Shown here piece by piece: positions 36,474-45,680 of a stretch of 64,000 nucleotides of DNA; position 1 is the first letter of the stretch, and every line of letters starts with the position of its first letter. Made by a program: the position numbers and the translations under genes. The stretch spans positions 2,170,001-2,234,000 of the forward strand of contig CAXXIY010000002.1 in NCBI GenBank assembly GCA_963675995.2. The letters run 5' to 3'. The DNA is from JAAFHB01 sp963675995. Its GTDB lineage: Bacteria; Bacteroidota; Bacteroidia; Bacteroidales; Prolixibacteraceae. The notes below the pieces were generated by a model that saw only the letters and a program-made list of their open reading frames with translations, made no database searches and had not been told where the DNA came from.

Positions 36474-36695
36474 TTATTTTCTCAGGATAGTTTTGAAAAG
36501 ATGAAATATAGCAACAAACGTCATAAGGATGGTTAGTAGGATGGTAAATACCGGTGTTTTCATTTTCAGCCACTTATCCAATTCTATTCCGCCAAGAACC
36601 CCAACTGTGGCTATTACTATCATTTGAAACAACAGGCTCGAATATTTTCCATACTCCTTAAGGTAATTCATTTTTCCACGACCGTCATCTATCAT
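36474..36695 (-). CDS. AtpZ/AtpI family protein
   Basis: A 73-residue protein with two TM helices (about 17-36 and 44-68) and the family signature VGVLGGIELDKWLKMKTP. Such proteins precede ATP synthase genes and are linked to divalent cation supply or c-ring assembly. It is the first clearly ATP-synthase-related gene of the operon and lies 35 bp after the cytidylate-kinase-like gene. Confidence 0.82.
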   Translation of the reverse strand: MIDDGRGKMNYLKEYGKYSSLLFQMIVIATVGVLGGIELDKWLKMKTPVFTILLTILMTFVAIFHLFKTILRK

Positions 36696-36730
36696 CTTTT
36701 CAATGTTTTACTTTACTGAACAGGATACGG

Positions 36731-37417
36731 TTAAAAGAGTTCCCTATGTTCAGCAAGCTGGATTATCACGTTGATAATTTCTTCCTGACTTAATTTTGAC
36801 CGGTTGAATTCAATATCATAAGCAATTGGAGGTCGGTTTTTCTCCATATAACTATCTCTGAATTCAGCACGTTCCTTATCGACCTGCAGAACGATATTTT
36901 TTGCCTTTTCAACAGGGACATTAAGCCGTTCACTCATAACACTAATCTTCCAGTTCAATGGGGCAAAAAGACGGATATGCAACGACCTTGGAATATCCTT
37001 GGAGAGTACTTCGCTACCTCTTCCAACAATAACCACCTTACCACGAACCGCTATATTTCGGACAACCTCCTCAATCATTTTTCTCGCCTTTACATTAGTA
37101 ACATAGTATTTATCTGTAAATGAGATTACTATTTCGTCAAGAAAGTTTTTTCCCTCTCCGTCAGCAATCTGTTTAACCTTATCAGGATTAATTTTTAATT
37201 CGTCTGAAGCGAGTTTGAGAATCTCTTTATTGACCCATTTCCACTTTAAGGCAGGATCATTGATTTTTTCATTGATCCGCGTTGTTAAATGATCTGCTAA
37301 CAGACTAGCTGAACAACCACATTCTCTGGAAATGGTAATTACCGGGCCCGGTTCAATTACCTTTCTTGTCGCATGCGTGATGCGCTCATTCATGTACTTT
37401 AGTAGTAGATTATCCAT
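36731..37417 (-). CDS. Cytidylate kinase-like family protein
   Basis: A 228-residue P-loop protein of the AAA_26 / cytidylate-kinase-like family. The nucleotide-binding region near residues 27-42 (VITISRECGCSASLLA) is related to the GxxGxGKS loop of Cmk but atypical, with Cys residues. It contains VVIVGRGSEVL and the LID-like Arg/Glu segment VDKERAEFRDSYME. True Cmk phosphorylates CMP/dCMP; whether this paralogue does is not known. A -7 box lies 67 nt upstream, and it may be the first gene of the ATP synthase transcript. Confidence 0.8.
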   Translation of the reverse strand: MDNLLLKYMNERITHATRKVIEPGPVITISRECGCSASLLADHLTTRINEKINDPALKWKWVNKEILKLASDELKINPDKVKQIADGEGKNFLDEIVISFTDKYYVTNVKARKMIEEVVRNIAVRGKVVIVGRGSEVLSKDIPRSLHIRLFAPLNWKISVMSERLNVPVEKAKNIVLQVDKERAEFRDSYMEKNRPPIAYDIEFNRSKLSQEEIINVIIQLAEHRELF

Positions 37418-37483
37418 GGCTGATTAGTATTGATTTGCAACTGCAAGATAATAAAAATTGAGCCGGAAAACTATTCAATTTAA

Positions 37484-37491
37484 CAAAATTA
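37484..37491 (-). promoter_or_regulatory. Possible -7 box for the kinase-like gene and ATP synthase operon
   Basis: Minus-strand TAATTTTG fits TAnnTTTG, about 67 nt before the ATG at 37417. No clear -33 element. It is the best candidate for the promoter of the H+ ATP synthase transcript. Confidence 0.35.
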
Positions 37492-37502
37492 GCAGATTTA
37501 TT

Positions 37503-38525
37503 TTAGGCCGGAAATCTTCCCTGAAGCTGACGGTTAACCATCCAGGCAGGATATTCAACAGCCATTTCACTGATCTGGTTTAACTCTTTCAACTCTTCAT
37601 CATTAAGAAGCAGGTTTACCGCCTTCATATTTTCCTTAAGTTGATTCACATTCTTAGCCCCGATAATCACACTGGTGATTCCGGGTTGGCGAAGAACCCA
37701 TGCAAGTGCCACTTGTGCAACCGATACCTGATGATTTTGCCCTATTTTAACCATCACATCAATAATATCGTATGCCTTATCTTTATTGACTGGGGGAAAA
37801 TTAAAAGTATCTCTTCTGCTATCACCTGCTATTTCGTTAGTTCGGGTAAACTTTCCTGATAAAAAACCACCTGCCAAAGGACTCCATGGCATAATTGAAA
37901 TTCCTTCGCTGATCGCCATCGGTACAATTTCGCGCTCAATATCACGCCCTGCAATCGAGTAATAATTTTGGGTTGCCACAAATTTCTCCCAACCCATCTG
38001 TTCCGCGAACCCGTTGGCTTTCATCATCATCCAGGCAGGATGATTGCTAACACCAATATAGCGAACCTTTCCCGACCGGACTACATCCTCAAGCCCCCTC
38101 ATGGTCTCCTCGATTGGGGTGATGGGATCAACACCATGAATGTACAGCAGGTCAATATGGGTAAGTCCAAGCCTTTCAAGGCTGTCATTGACTGAATCGG
38201 TTATATGAAGTCGGGATAATCCCACCTGATTGGCATGTGGCCCCATGCGTAAACGAACTTTTGTCGCAATGACAAGTTGTTGCCTGGATAGACCCAGATC
38301 TTTGATTGCCTGTCCCAGCATAATTTCCGATAGCCCTTCAGAATAGCCATTTGCCGAATCTATAAAATTAATTCCGGCATCAATCGCTATTTTCACAATT
38401 TGGTTCACCTCATTTTGAGGTACTTCACCCATGGCTTTCCAATAACCTTTCCCACCAAAGGTCATCGTCCCCAGACAAAGTTCTGACACCAGAACCCCTG
38501 TTTTACCAAGTTGATTGTATTTCAT
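37503..38525 (-). CDS. Aldo/keto reductase, cytoplasmic
   Basis: A 340-residue NAD(P)H-dependent oxidoreductase with a TIM barrel. The catalytic tetrad is visible: Asp and Tyr in FIDSANGYSEG, Lys in VIATKVRL, and His in LLYIHGVDP. The cofactor-binding end contains SVIIGAKNVNQLKEN. There is no signal peptide, unlike the two Tat-exported family members at 41.5-43.5 kb. The sequence resembles YajO/IolS-like reductases; the substrate cannot be told. Confidence 0.92.
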   Translation of the reverse strand: MKYNQLGKTGVLVSELCLGTMTFGGKGYWKAMGEVPQNEVNQIVKIAIDAGINFIDSANGYSEGLSEIMLGQAIKDLGLSRQQLVIATKVRLRMGPHANQVGLSRLHITDSVNDSLERLGLTHIDLLYIHGVDPITPIEETMRGLEDVVRSGKVRYIGVSNHPAWMMMKANGFAEQMGWEKFVATQNYYSIAGRDIEREIVPMAISEGISIMPWSPLAGGFLSGKFTRTNEIAGDSRRDTFNFPPVNKDKAYDIIDVMVKIGQNHQVSVAQVALAWVLRQPGITSVIIGAKNVNQLKENMKAVNLLLNDEELKELNQISEMAVEYPAWMVNRQLQGRFPA

Positions 38526-38583
38526 ATTCTGTGATTTATAATTTCCTTAATAAACAAGGTGATTTAATGAAAGTTTTAACTTT

Positions 38584-39906
38584 TCAATTGGAAATTGCTA
38601 TCCTCACTTTTTTGTTCTTCACTTTCTCTTCCCTCACAGCGGCAATCGTCTGACGTGCTTTTGCCCTGTTAATCGCAACGAATGAGGCGTTATCCAGAAT
38701 CGTGATCAAGCCGATGTCCTCTTTTTGAAGCTTCCCTTTCTGTATTAGAAATCCTACGATATCTGTTTTGCCAATTTTATCTTTCTTACCTGCCCCAACA
38801 TAAAGCGTGATCCACTGCGGTGGATCGGGTAATCTGATCTCAGGAGGCAAATCAATGAATTCAGGTGAAACCGACAGAAACGGAGGTAATGGTTCTTTAT
38901 CTGCAAGGACAAGCCAGGCGGTCCCTTCGGCATTCATCCGTGCACTTCTTCCATTCCTGTGGATAAACGCCTCCTCGGAATTCGCACCTTGATAATGAAT
39001 GATATTTTTAATTTCAGGTATATCTAATCCTCTGGATGCAAGATCTGTAGTAATCAAAATCTGATGACTGCCGTTTCTGAATTTGAGTAAAGCCCGCTCT
39101 CTTTCATCCTGCTCCAATCCCCCATGAAAAGTGTCGTTAACAACACCTTCATCTGCCAAAAGTTCATGGATTCGATCTGCCGCCTCACGGTGATTACAGA
39201 ATACAAGGGTCGGTTCGCTTCCTATGGTGCATACCAACCGGATCAAAATATCTAGCTTATCCTTCTCATTTGCCCTGACCGCTTTGATTGCAATGTTAGG
39301 ACGACTCTCCCCTGAAAGGAAATTGAGAGTGACAGGATTTTTAACCCCTGAAAATTCAGGTATATCAATTGCCTGCGTGGCAGAGGTCAGGATTCTTTTT
39401 TTTATATTCGGAAGCTGATTGATTATAAAACTCATATCATCACTGAAACCCATCTCGAGCGATTTATCAAATTCATCAAGCACAAGCAGATGAATATTTT
39501 CCGGATTAAAGCTTCCCCGCCTTAAATGTGCCGCAATCCTTCCAGGTGTACCAATCAATACTGCGGGTGGTTCTGAAAAATTATTACGCTCTGTTTTAAA
39601 TGGATGTCCGCCGTAACAGCAATTTACTTTAAAACCGCTTCCCATCAATCGGAAAACCTGCTCAATCTGTAAAGCCAATTCCCGTGAGGGAGCCAGGATC
39701 AGCGATTGCACTCCTGCAGTTGTATCATTCAAATGATGAAGTAAAGGGAGCAGAAATGCCACAGTTTTTCCGGAACCCGTCGGTGCCAGTAGTACGATAT
39801 TATTTGATTTCAGATCGTTACTGATCATTGCATTCTGGATCGCATTCAACGACCCGAATTTCATATTCTCCAAAACCTTTGTGGTAATTTCCTCCTTATG
39901 CTTCAT
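38584..39906 (-). CDS. DbpA-like RNA helicase with DEFD motif
   Basis: A 440-residue superfamily 2 RNA helicase. Walker A is APTGSGKT, followed by PSRELALQIE. Motif II reads DEFD instead of DEAD (LVLDEFDKSLEMGF), then SAT, LVFCNHREAAD, TTDLASRGLDIPE and HRNGRSARM. The C-terminal domain (about 360-440, with WITLYVGAGKKDKIGKTDIVG cut at its Lys) looks like the DbpA RNA-binding domain, which recognises 23S rRNA hairpin 92; a 50S assembly role is inferred. Its -7 box ends 4 nt before the ATG. Confidence 0.88.
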   Translation of the reverse strand: MKHKEEITTKVLENMKFGSLNAIQNAMISNDLKSNNIVLLAPTGSGKTVAFLLPLLHHLNDTTAGVQSLILAPSRELALQIEQVFRLMGSGFKVNCCYGGHPFKTERNNFSEPPAVLIGTPGRIAAHLRRGSFNPENIHLLVLDEFDKSLEMGFSDDMSFIINQLPNIKKRILTSATQAIDIPEFSGVKNPVTLNFLSGESRPNIAIKAVRANEKDKLDILIRLVCTIGSEPTLVFCNHREAADRIHELLADEGVVNDTFHGGLEQDERERALLKFRNGSHQILITTDLASRGLDIPEIKNIIHYQGANSEEAFIHRNGRSARMNAEGTAWLVLADKEPLPPFLSVSPEFIDLPPEIRLPDPPQWITLYVGAGKKDKIGKTDIVGFLIQKGKLQKEDIGLITILDNASFVAINRAKARQTIAAVREEKVKNKKVRIAISN

Positions 39907-39910
39907 TCCG

Positions 39911-39918
39911 CAAAGATA
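39911..39918 (-). promoter_or_regulatory. -7 box of the DbpA-like gene, start-proximal
   Basis: Minus-strand TATCTTTG, a perfect TAnnTTTG, lies 4 nt (CGGA) before the ATG at 39906, the same arrangement as sucA. Confidence 0.45.
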
Positions 39919-40098
39919 ATCCTATTCATGATGAATTTGCATGTTGCATTTTCCACCGAATTATTTACTTAAAATCATCTAAAAAATTATTGTCGGATAA
40001 TAAAATTTCACCATGTTGATTGAGAGATTTATATTAACTTTATACTTTTAAAATTTGATTTTAAAGTAAGTTTTAAATTCTTATAGTTAACTAATTTA

Positions 40099-41400
40099 AT
40101 GATTATGGAAAGCAAAATCAAAATGTCGAGACGAAACTTTGTTGGGACAACTGCAGCCGGGGCTGCCGCATTTACCGTGAATCCCGGATTTACAATGGCC
40201 ACAAATACAGGCACGGATAAAATCAGACTGGGTTTTATTGGGGTGGGTAAACAAAGTCATTCTTTGCTGAAAGATCTGAATAAGTGTCCTGAGACTGTCG
40301 TTATGGCTTGTTGCGATGTTGTATCCACTAAAGCGGCAAAGTTCAAAGGGGAAGCACAGGCATTTAATGATATGAAATGGAAAGGTGAAAAATTTGAAGT
40401 TGTCGCATACAACAATTATCGGGAGCTTTTAATTAGAACAGATATCGATGCAGTGGTGATTGCAACCCCTGATCACTGGCATGCCCAGGTTGCTATTGAT
40501 GCTGCCAAAGCCGGTAAAGATATCTATTGCGAAAAGCCTATGGCATTGACGGTTGCGGAAGGACGCGCCATGGTCAAAGCCACCCGGAAATATAAAAGAG
40601 TATTTCAAACTGGCAATATGCAGCGTTCATGGCGTAATTTTCGCCATGCTTCGGAATTGGTAGCCAATGGTTATATAGGTGAAATTAAAGAGATTAATGT
40701 TAGTGTTGGTCCGCCGGTAAAGGCACTGGATCTACCTTCGTTTCCAACCCCCGACAATGTTGATTGGGATATGTGGGTTGGTCCATCACTTTATCGCGAC
40801 TATAGTCCCGTTTTGGCTCCACCGGTTGAAGTTGATGGATATCCCGATTGGCGAAGTTACCGTGAGTTCGGTGGTGGAATGATTACTGACTGGGGAGCAC
40901 ATATGTTTGATATTGCACAATGGGCTCTTGGAATGGATGAATCTGGTCCTGTTGAATTTATTCCTCCGACACAACATGCAGTGATTGGGTTACAAATGAA
41001 ATATAAAAACGGTGTTGTTTTGAATCATTCCAATTGGGGGAAGGGTAACGCAGTTCAGTTTATCGGAACTAAAGGAAAAATTGAGGTAAGCCGTGAGTTC
41101 CTCCGTTCTGATCCTGCCAATATTGTTGAGACTGAAATTAAACCAACAGATAAGCATCTCTATAAAAGCGAAAATCACTATCAGGATTGGATTGATGCAA
41201 TCAAAAAGCGGACACGACCGGTTTCTGATGTTGAAACCGGTCACCGGACATCTTCACTTTGCAACATTGCCAATATTGCCTATACCCTTCAGCGAACCTT
41301 GAAATGGGATCCGAAAAAAGAAAAATTTATTGGAGATGATGCTGCCAACCTGATGTTAACGCGTGCTTACAGGGGCAAGTGGAATTTTCTCGATTTTTAA
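40099..41400 (+). CDS. Gfo/Idh/MocA family oxidoreductase with Tat signal
   Basis: A 433-residue NAD(P)-dependent sugar or polyol dehydrogenase. The N-terminus carries a twin-arginine signal (SRRNFVGTTAAGAAAF), so the enzyme is predicted to be folded with its cofactor and exported. The Rossmann fold begins IRLGFIGVGKQSHSLL. The family signature CEKPMALTV and a downstream WGAHMFDIAQWAL segment are present. It is the first of four same-strand genes (two Tat aldo/keto reductases and a GH95 enzyme), which suggests a shared role in carbohydrate oxidation or breakdown. A start at 40105 is an equally good alternative. Confidence 0.92.
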   Translation: MIMESKIKMSRRNFVGTTAAGAAAFTVNPGFTMATNTGTDKIRLGFIGVGKQSHSLLKDLNKCPETVVMACCDVVSTKAAKFKGEAQAFNDMKWKGEKFEVVAYNNYRELLIRTDIDAVVIATPDHWHAQVAIDAAKAGKDIYCEKPMALTVAEGRAMVKATRKYKRVFQTGNMQRSWRNFRHASELVANGYIGEIKEINVSVGPPVKALDLPSFPTPDNVDWDMWVGPSLYRDYSPVLAPPVEVDGYPDWRSYREFGGGMITDWGAHMFDIAQWALGMDESGPVEFIPPTQHAVIGLQMKYKNGVVLNHSNWGKGNAVQFIGTKGKIEVSREFLRSDPANIVETEIKPTDKHLYKSENHYQDWIDAIKKRTRPVSDVETGHRTSSLCNIANIAYTLQRTLKWDPKKEKFIGDDAANLMLTRAYRGKWNFLDF

Positions 41401-41481
41401 TCATTTAACAAATCGAATGGTGCATTACGGAAACCTTTAATATCCATTTTACGTTTTAATCATCAATTAATACCTGATACA

Positions 41482-42375
41482 ATGGATAGAATTAACAGAA
41501 GAAGATTTATTTATACAAGTGCTGTAGGATTAACCGGTTACGCGGCACTTTCGGCTGCGGGAATTGTAAGTGAAGGTTTTACACCTGCCAATGTTCGGGT
41601 TGATAAGGTGAAACTTGGAAAAACCGGACTAACAGTTTCTCGTATTGCTATGGGTACTGGTTCGACAGGGAGCAATCATCAGTCGAACCAAACCCGACTG
41701 GGGCTTTCGAACTTTGTCAAAATGGCTCATCATGCCTACGACAGAGGTATTCACTTTTTTGATACTGCCGATTCTTATGGGTCCTATCCTTTTGTTAAAG
41801 AGGTTTTTAAGGAGATCCCTCGCGAAAAGGTTACTTTACTTGGAAAGATGTGGACCTACAATGACCCGGCAACCAGTGAACCTGTAGCTAAGGCGCTCGA
41901 CCGTTTTCGGTTAGAGACGGGAAGCGAATATTTCGATATTCTATTGCTACACTGCATGACCAATGGAAAATGGCCTGAGGAGAAAAAAAGGTATATCGAT
42001 TATTTCTCAGAAGCAAAACAAAAGGGAATCATAAAAGCAGTTGGAGTTTCGTGTCATAATATTGATGCACTGAGAGTTGCTGTTGATAATCCGTGGGTTG
42101 ATGTAATTTTTTCGCGTATTAACCCTTTTCAGGCACATATGGATGGAACTCCCGCTGAGATTAACGCTATTCTCGGGAAGGGACGGAACAATGGTAAAGG
42201 TATTGTTGGGATGAAGATATTCGGAAATGGTGACAGGGTGCTTGAAAAAGAACGTGAGGAATCGATCACCTTTGCCTTGAAAAAGAGTAATATTCATTGT
42301 ATGACACTTGGAATGGAGAGTATAGCCCAGGTTGATGATGCTGTTGACCGGGTGATGCGAATTCTTAAAAGTTAA
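41482..42375 (+). CDS. Aldo/keto reductase with Tat signal, copy 1
   Basis: A 297-residue aldo/keto reductase preceded by a twin-arginine signal (NRRRFIYTSAVGLTGYAAL). The tetrad is Asp/Tyr in FDTADSYGSYP, Lys in LLGKMW and His in LLHCMTNG. It lies 81 bp after the Gfo/Idh/MocA gene. The next gene is a clear paralogue with the same order of motifs (VSCHNIDALRVAVDNPWVD here, VSCHSYDAMIEAASNPWVD there), so they arose by tandem duplication. Confidence 0.9.
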   Translation: MDRINRRRFIYTSAVGLTGYAALSAAGIVSEGFTPANVRVDKVKLGKTGLTVSRIAMGTGSTGSNHQSNQTRLGLSNFVKMAHHAYDRGIHFFDTADSYGSYPFVKEVFKEIPREKVTLLGKMWTYNDPATSEPVAKALDRFRLETGSEYFDILLLHCMTNGKWPEEKKRYIDYFSEAKQKGIIKAVGVSCHNIDALRVAVDNPWVDVIFSRINPFQAHMDGTPAEINAILGKGRNNGKGIVGMKIFGNGDRVLEKEREESITFALKKSNIHCMTLGMESIAQVDDAVDRVMRILKS

Positions 42376-42564
42376 GGTGAAACTAAGATAAGATTTGGAG
42401 TGTAGGGATGCGATTAGTCGCTTCCCTACAATTATTTCATCTGTTAATAATTTGCTTTTTTATGGCCGGATGGAGTTCGACTGAATCTTATGTTCATGTT
42501 GGTTTGTGTTTCTACAATGTGGCTCATTTCATGAATTATAAATACCTGCATAAAATTTAAAGCT

Positions 42565-43464
42565 ATGACAAAACTCGACAGACGCGCTTTTCTCCTAAAA
42601 AGTGCCGCAGGAATAACTGTTGCCTCGGCTATCCCAAACTTATTTTCACACCCGGCATATGGGGTCACCAAAGGTGAAACTGTCGATCGGGTCGCATTGG
42701 GCAACTCAGGCCTCAAGGTTTCGCGGATAGCCTTTGGCACAGGTACGAAAGGTTGGAGGCATGAATCAGATCAGACCCGCCTCGGCATGAAAGCATTTGT
42801 GGAATTATCGCAATATTGCTACGATAAAGGAATCCGTTTTTTTGATGCAGCTGATATGTATGGCTCTCATAAATATGTTGCTGAAGCATTGAAAGTTATT
42901 CCTCGCGAAAAGATTACCCTCCTTACAAAAGTGATGGTCTACAACCAGGTGGGGTGGTATGAGAAAGAACCTTTTTCGAAAAGTTTTGACCGCTTTAGAA
43001 AGGAGCTGAATACCGATTATTTCGATATCTTTCTGATGCATTGTGTGACTAACGGACAATGGTCAACCGATTATAGAAGTCATATGGATGGCCTTTCTGA
43101 AGCTAAGCAGAAAGGGTTGATCAAGGCAGTGGGTGTTTCATGTCATAGTTATGATGCAATGATTGAAGCCGCCTCTAATCCATGGGTTGATGTAATTCTT
43201 GCGCGGATTAATCCCAATAGTATCAGGATGGATGGTACCCCGGAAAAGGTGATGGAGGTTCTTGAATCAGCCCGTAAAAATGGGAAGGGGATCATCGGAA
43301 TGAAAATCTTTGGTTGCGGTGAGCTTGTGAAGGATGATGAACGGGAAAAATCGTTGAATTTTGTGATTAAAAGTGGAAACGTTCATTGTATGACGCTCGG
43401 CCTTGAAAGTAAGGCACAAGTGGATGATGCAGTGAGCCGGGTGATGAGGATTTCCAGGGGATAG
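42565..43464 (+). CDS. Aldo/keto reductase with Tat signal, copy 2
   Basis: A 299-residue paralogue of the preceding gene. The signal DRRAFLLKSAAGITVASA is close to the Tat consensus. The tetrad residues are kept in FDAADMYGSHK, LLTKVM and LMHCVTNG. The end of the barrel, GNVHCMTLGLESKAQVDDAV, cut after Ala, is nearly identical to copy 1. It lies 189 bp downstream of copy 1 and 37 bp before the GH95 gene. Confidence 0.9.
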   Translation: MTKLDRRAFLLKSAAGITVASAIPNLFSHPAYGVTKGETVDRVALGNSGLKVSRIAFGTGTKGWRHESDQTRLGMKAFVELSQYCYDKGIRFFDAADMYGSHKYVAEALKVIPREKITLLTKVMVYNQVGWYEKEPFSKSFDRFRKELNTDYFDIFLMHCVTNGQWSTDYRSHMDGLSEAKQKGLIKAVGVSCHSYDAMIEAASNPWVDVILARINPNSIRMDGTPEKVMEVLESARKNGKGIIGMKIFGCGELVKDDEREKSLNFVIKSGNVHCMTLGLESKAQVDDAVSRVMRISRG

Positions 43465-43501
43465 AAAAACATCTATGTGACAGGAAAGTAATTATATCAG
43501 A

Positions 43502-45676
43502 ATGAAGAATCATCTTATTTACAAGATCTTAATTTTTAGTCTATTGGGGATACCGCTCTCCAATTTTCAGGCTTTTGCAGTTAATGACAATTTGTTGAAA
43601 CTTTGGTACGATAAACCGGCAAAAGATTGGATGACAGAGGCGTTGCCTATCGGAAACGGACGTTTAGGGGGTATGATTTTCGGTGGAGCTGAGACGGAAC
43701 ATATTCAGTTTAATGAGATTAGTCTTTGGAGTGGTGATGAAAAGGAGACCGGAGCATACCAGGCATTCGGAGATCTTTTTATCGATTTTGATCAGACTAA
43801 AGATATTCAGCAATATAAGCGCGAACTAAATATCCAGAATGCTTTACAAACTGTTCGTTACCTGTCAAACGGAGTTCATTATAAAAGAGAATATTTTTGT
43901 AGTGCCAAGGACCAGGTAATGGTGATGAGGGTCAGTGCAGACCACCAGGGAAGTTGTAGTGGCATCATCCGGATGACCGATATGCATAAAGGCAGTATCG
44001 TGTTGTCGGATCAAAAAATTGTAACTAATGGGATACTTGGTAACGGATTGATTTATTACGCCGGATTAGTAGTTTTAAATGATGGGGGAGTGGTTAAGGT
44101 TTCGGATGGCTCCCTAAAATTTGAGAAAACAACCAGCATCACCCTTATTTTGGCTGCCGGAACCAATTATCTTCCAGATTACGAAAAAGGGTGGAGGGGT
44201 GAAAATCCACAACTTTTGGTGGAACAACAGTTAAAAGCAGCCTCGCTTATCCCTTATAAAAATTTGTTGGATCGACATATTGCTGATTATCAGTCGTTAT
44301 TTGCCAGGGTTGATTTAAATGTGGGCAAAAGTGAAAAAGGTGTAGCAATGTTACCAACTGATCGAAGGTTAGTCGCCTATAAAAAAGGGGGTACTGATCC
44401 TGAACTGGAAGAGTTGTTCTTTCAATACGGAAGATATCTATTAATCAGCTCCTCCAGACCAGGATCCCTGCCTGCGAATCTTCAGGGTATCTGGAACAAT
44501 TCAAATACCCCCCCCTGGCGCTCCGACTACCATTCAAATATTAATGTGCAAATGAACTATTGGCCGGCGGAGGTAACCAATCTTAGCGAATGTCATCTCC
44601 CACTGCTAAATTATATTAATAATCAGCGTGATGTAAGGAAGAAGGCGACACATGAGTTTTATAAATCTGAGAAAGGGTGGACCGTTCAGACCGAAAATAA
44701 CATTTATGGTGCAGGGAGTTTTGTATGGAATCCGCCGGCTAGTGCATGGTACTGTCAGCACTTGTGGGAGCATTACTCCTTCACGAACGATCTTAAATAC
44801 CTCAGGGATTTTGCTTACCCTGTTTTGAAAGAGATTTGCGAATTCTGGGAAGAGCGGCTTATAACTGATGCGAATGGTTTCTTGGTTACCCCTGATGGAT
44901 GGTCACCAGAACATGGTCCCCATGAACCTGGAGTGACCTACGACCAGGAAATTATATGGGATTTATTCACTAATTATATGGAAGCTTCGCAAATTTTAGA
45001 TCTCGATCCACTCTACCGGACAAAGGTTACAGAAATGCGGGATAAGCTCCTTAAACCGCAGATCGGAAAGTGGGGACAGTTGATGGAATGGAGTGTTGAC
45101 CGGGATGATTCAACCGATACCCACCGTCATATTTCCCACCTTTTTGGGCTATTTCCGGGGAGGCAGATCTCCCTAACCGCAACTCCGGCTATGGCAGCGG
45201 CTGCAAAGAAAACACTTTTCGCTCGTGGAGATCAAAGTACAGGTTGGGCAATGGCCTGGCGAATCAATTTTTGGGCGCGCTTATTCGACGGTAATCATGC
45301 CTATCAACTCTTGCGAAATCTGATGTCAATCGTCGGCAATGTGGGTACCGATTATGGTAAAGGGGGAGGAGTCTATTCCAATCTATTTGATGCGCATCCG
45401 CCCTTTCAGATTGATGGCAATTTTGGGGCTACAGCCGGAATTGCTGAAATGCTTGTTCAGTCACAGGCAGGAGAGATTAGTTTATTGCCAGCCTTGCCTG
45501 ATAAATGGTCATCTGGCTCGGTTAAAGGATTAAGGGCCAGAGGCGGATTTATAGTCGATATAACCTGGAAAGATCGGAAAGTTACCCGTTTTCGGATCGC
45601 TTCACCATCGGGTAAGAATGCTATCGTTCGTGTAAATGGCGAAGTAAAAACAGTAAAGGGAGAAAAATTGAAATAA
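43502..45676 (+). CDS. GH95 glycoside hydrolase, probable alpha-L-fucosidase or alpha-L-galactosidase
   Basis: A 724-residue secreted enzyme with an N-terminal signal peptide (to about residue 27). The N-terminal beta domain opens LWYDKPAKDWMTEALPIGNGRLGGMIFGG, cut here into the GH95 hallmark LPIGNGRLGGMIFGG. The catalytic (alpha/alpha)6 barrel keeps all known key residues: Asn346 and Asn348 in NINVQMNYW, the general acid Glu470 in WSPEHGP, and Asp638 in QIDGNFG. The family inverts alpha-1,2-linked L-fucosides or related L-galactosides in host or algal glycans and plant xyloglucan. The enzyme is slightly shorter than typical (about 780). No SusC/SusD pair is nearby. Confidence 0.92.
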   Translation: MKNHLIYKILIFSLLGIPLSNFQAFAVNDNLLKLWYDKPAKDWMTEALPIGNGRLGGMIFGGAETEHIQFNEISLWSGDEKETGAYQAFGDLFIDFDQTKDIQQYKRELNIQNALQTVRYLSNGVHYKREYFCSAKDQVMVMRVSADHQGSCSGIIRMTDMHKGSIVLSDQKIVTNGILGNGLIYYAGLVVLNDGGVVKVSDGSLKFEKTTSITLILAAGTNYLPDYEKGWRGENPQLLVEQQLKAASLIPYKNLLDRHIADYQSLFARVDLNVGKSEKGVAMLPTDRRLVAYKKGGTDPELEELFFQYGRYLLISSSRPGSLPANLQGIWNNSNTPPWRSDYHSNINVQMNYWPAEVTNLSECHLPLLNYINNQRDVRKKATHEFYKSEKGWTVQTENNIYGAGSFVWNPPASAWYCQHLWEHYSFTNDLKYLRDFAYPVLKEICEFWEERLITDANGFLVTPDGWSPEHGPHEPGVTYDQEIIWDLFTNYMEASQILDLDPLYRTKVTEMRDKLLKPQIGKWGQLMEWSVDRDDSTDTHRHISHLFGLFPGRQISLTATPAMAAAAKKTLFARGDQSTGWAMAWRINFWARLFDGNHAYQLLRNLMSIVGNVGTDYGKGGGVYSNLFDAHPPFQIDGNFGATAGIAEMLVQSQAGEISLLPALPDKWSSGSVKGLRARGGFIVDITWKDRKVTRFRIASPSGKNAIVRVNGEVKTVKGEKLK

Positions 45677-45680
45677 AAAA

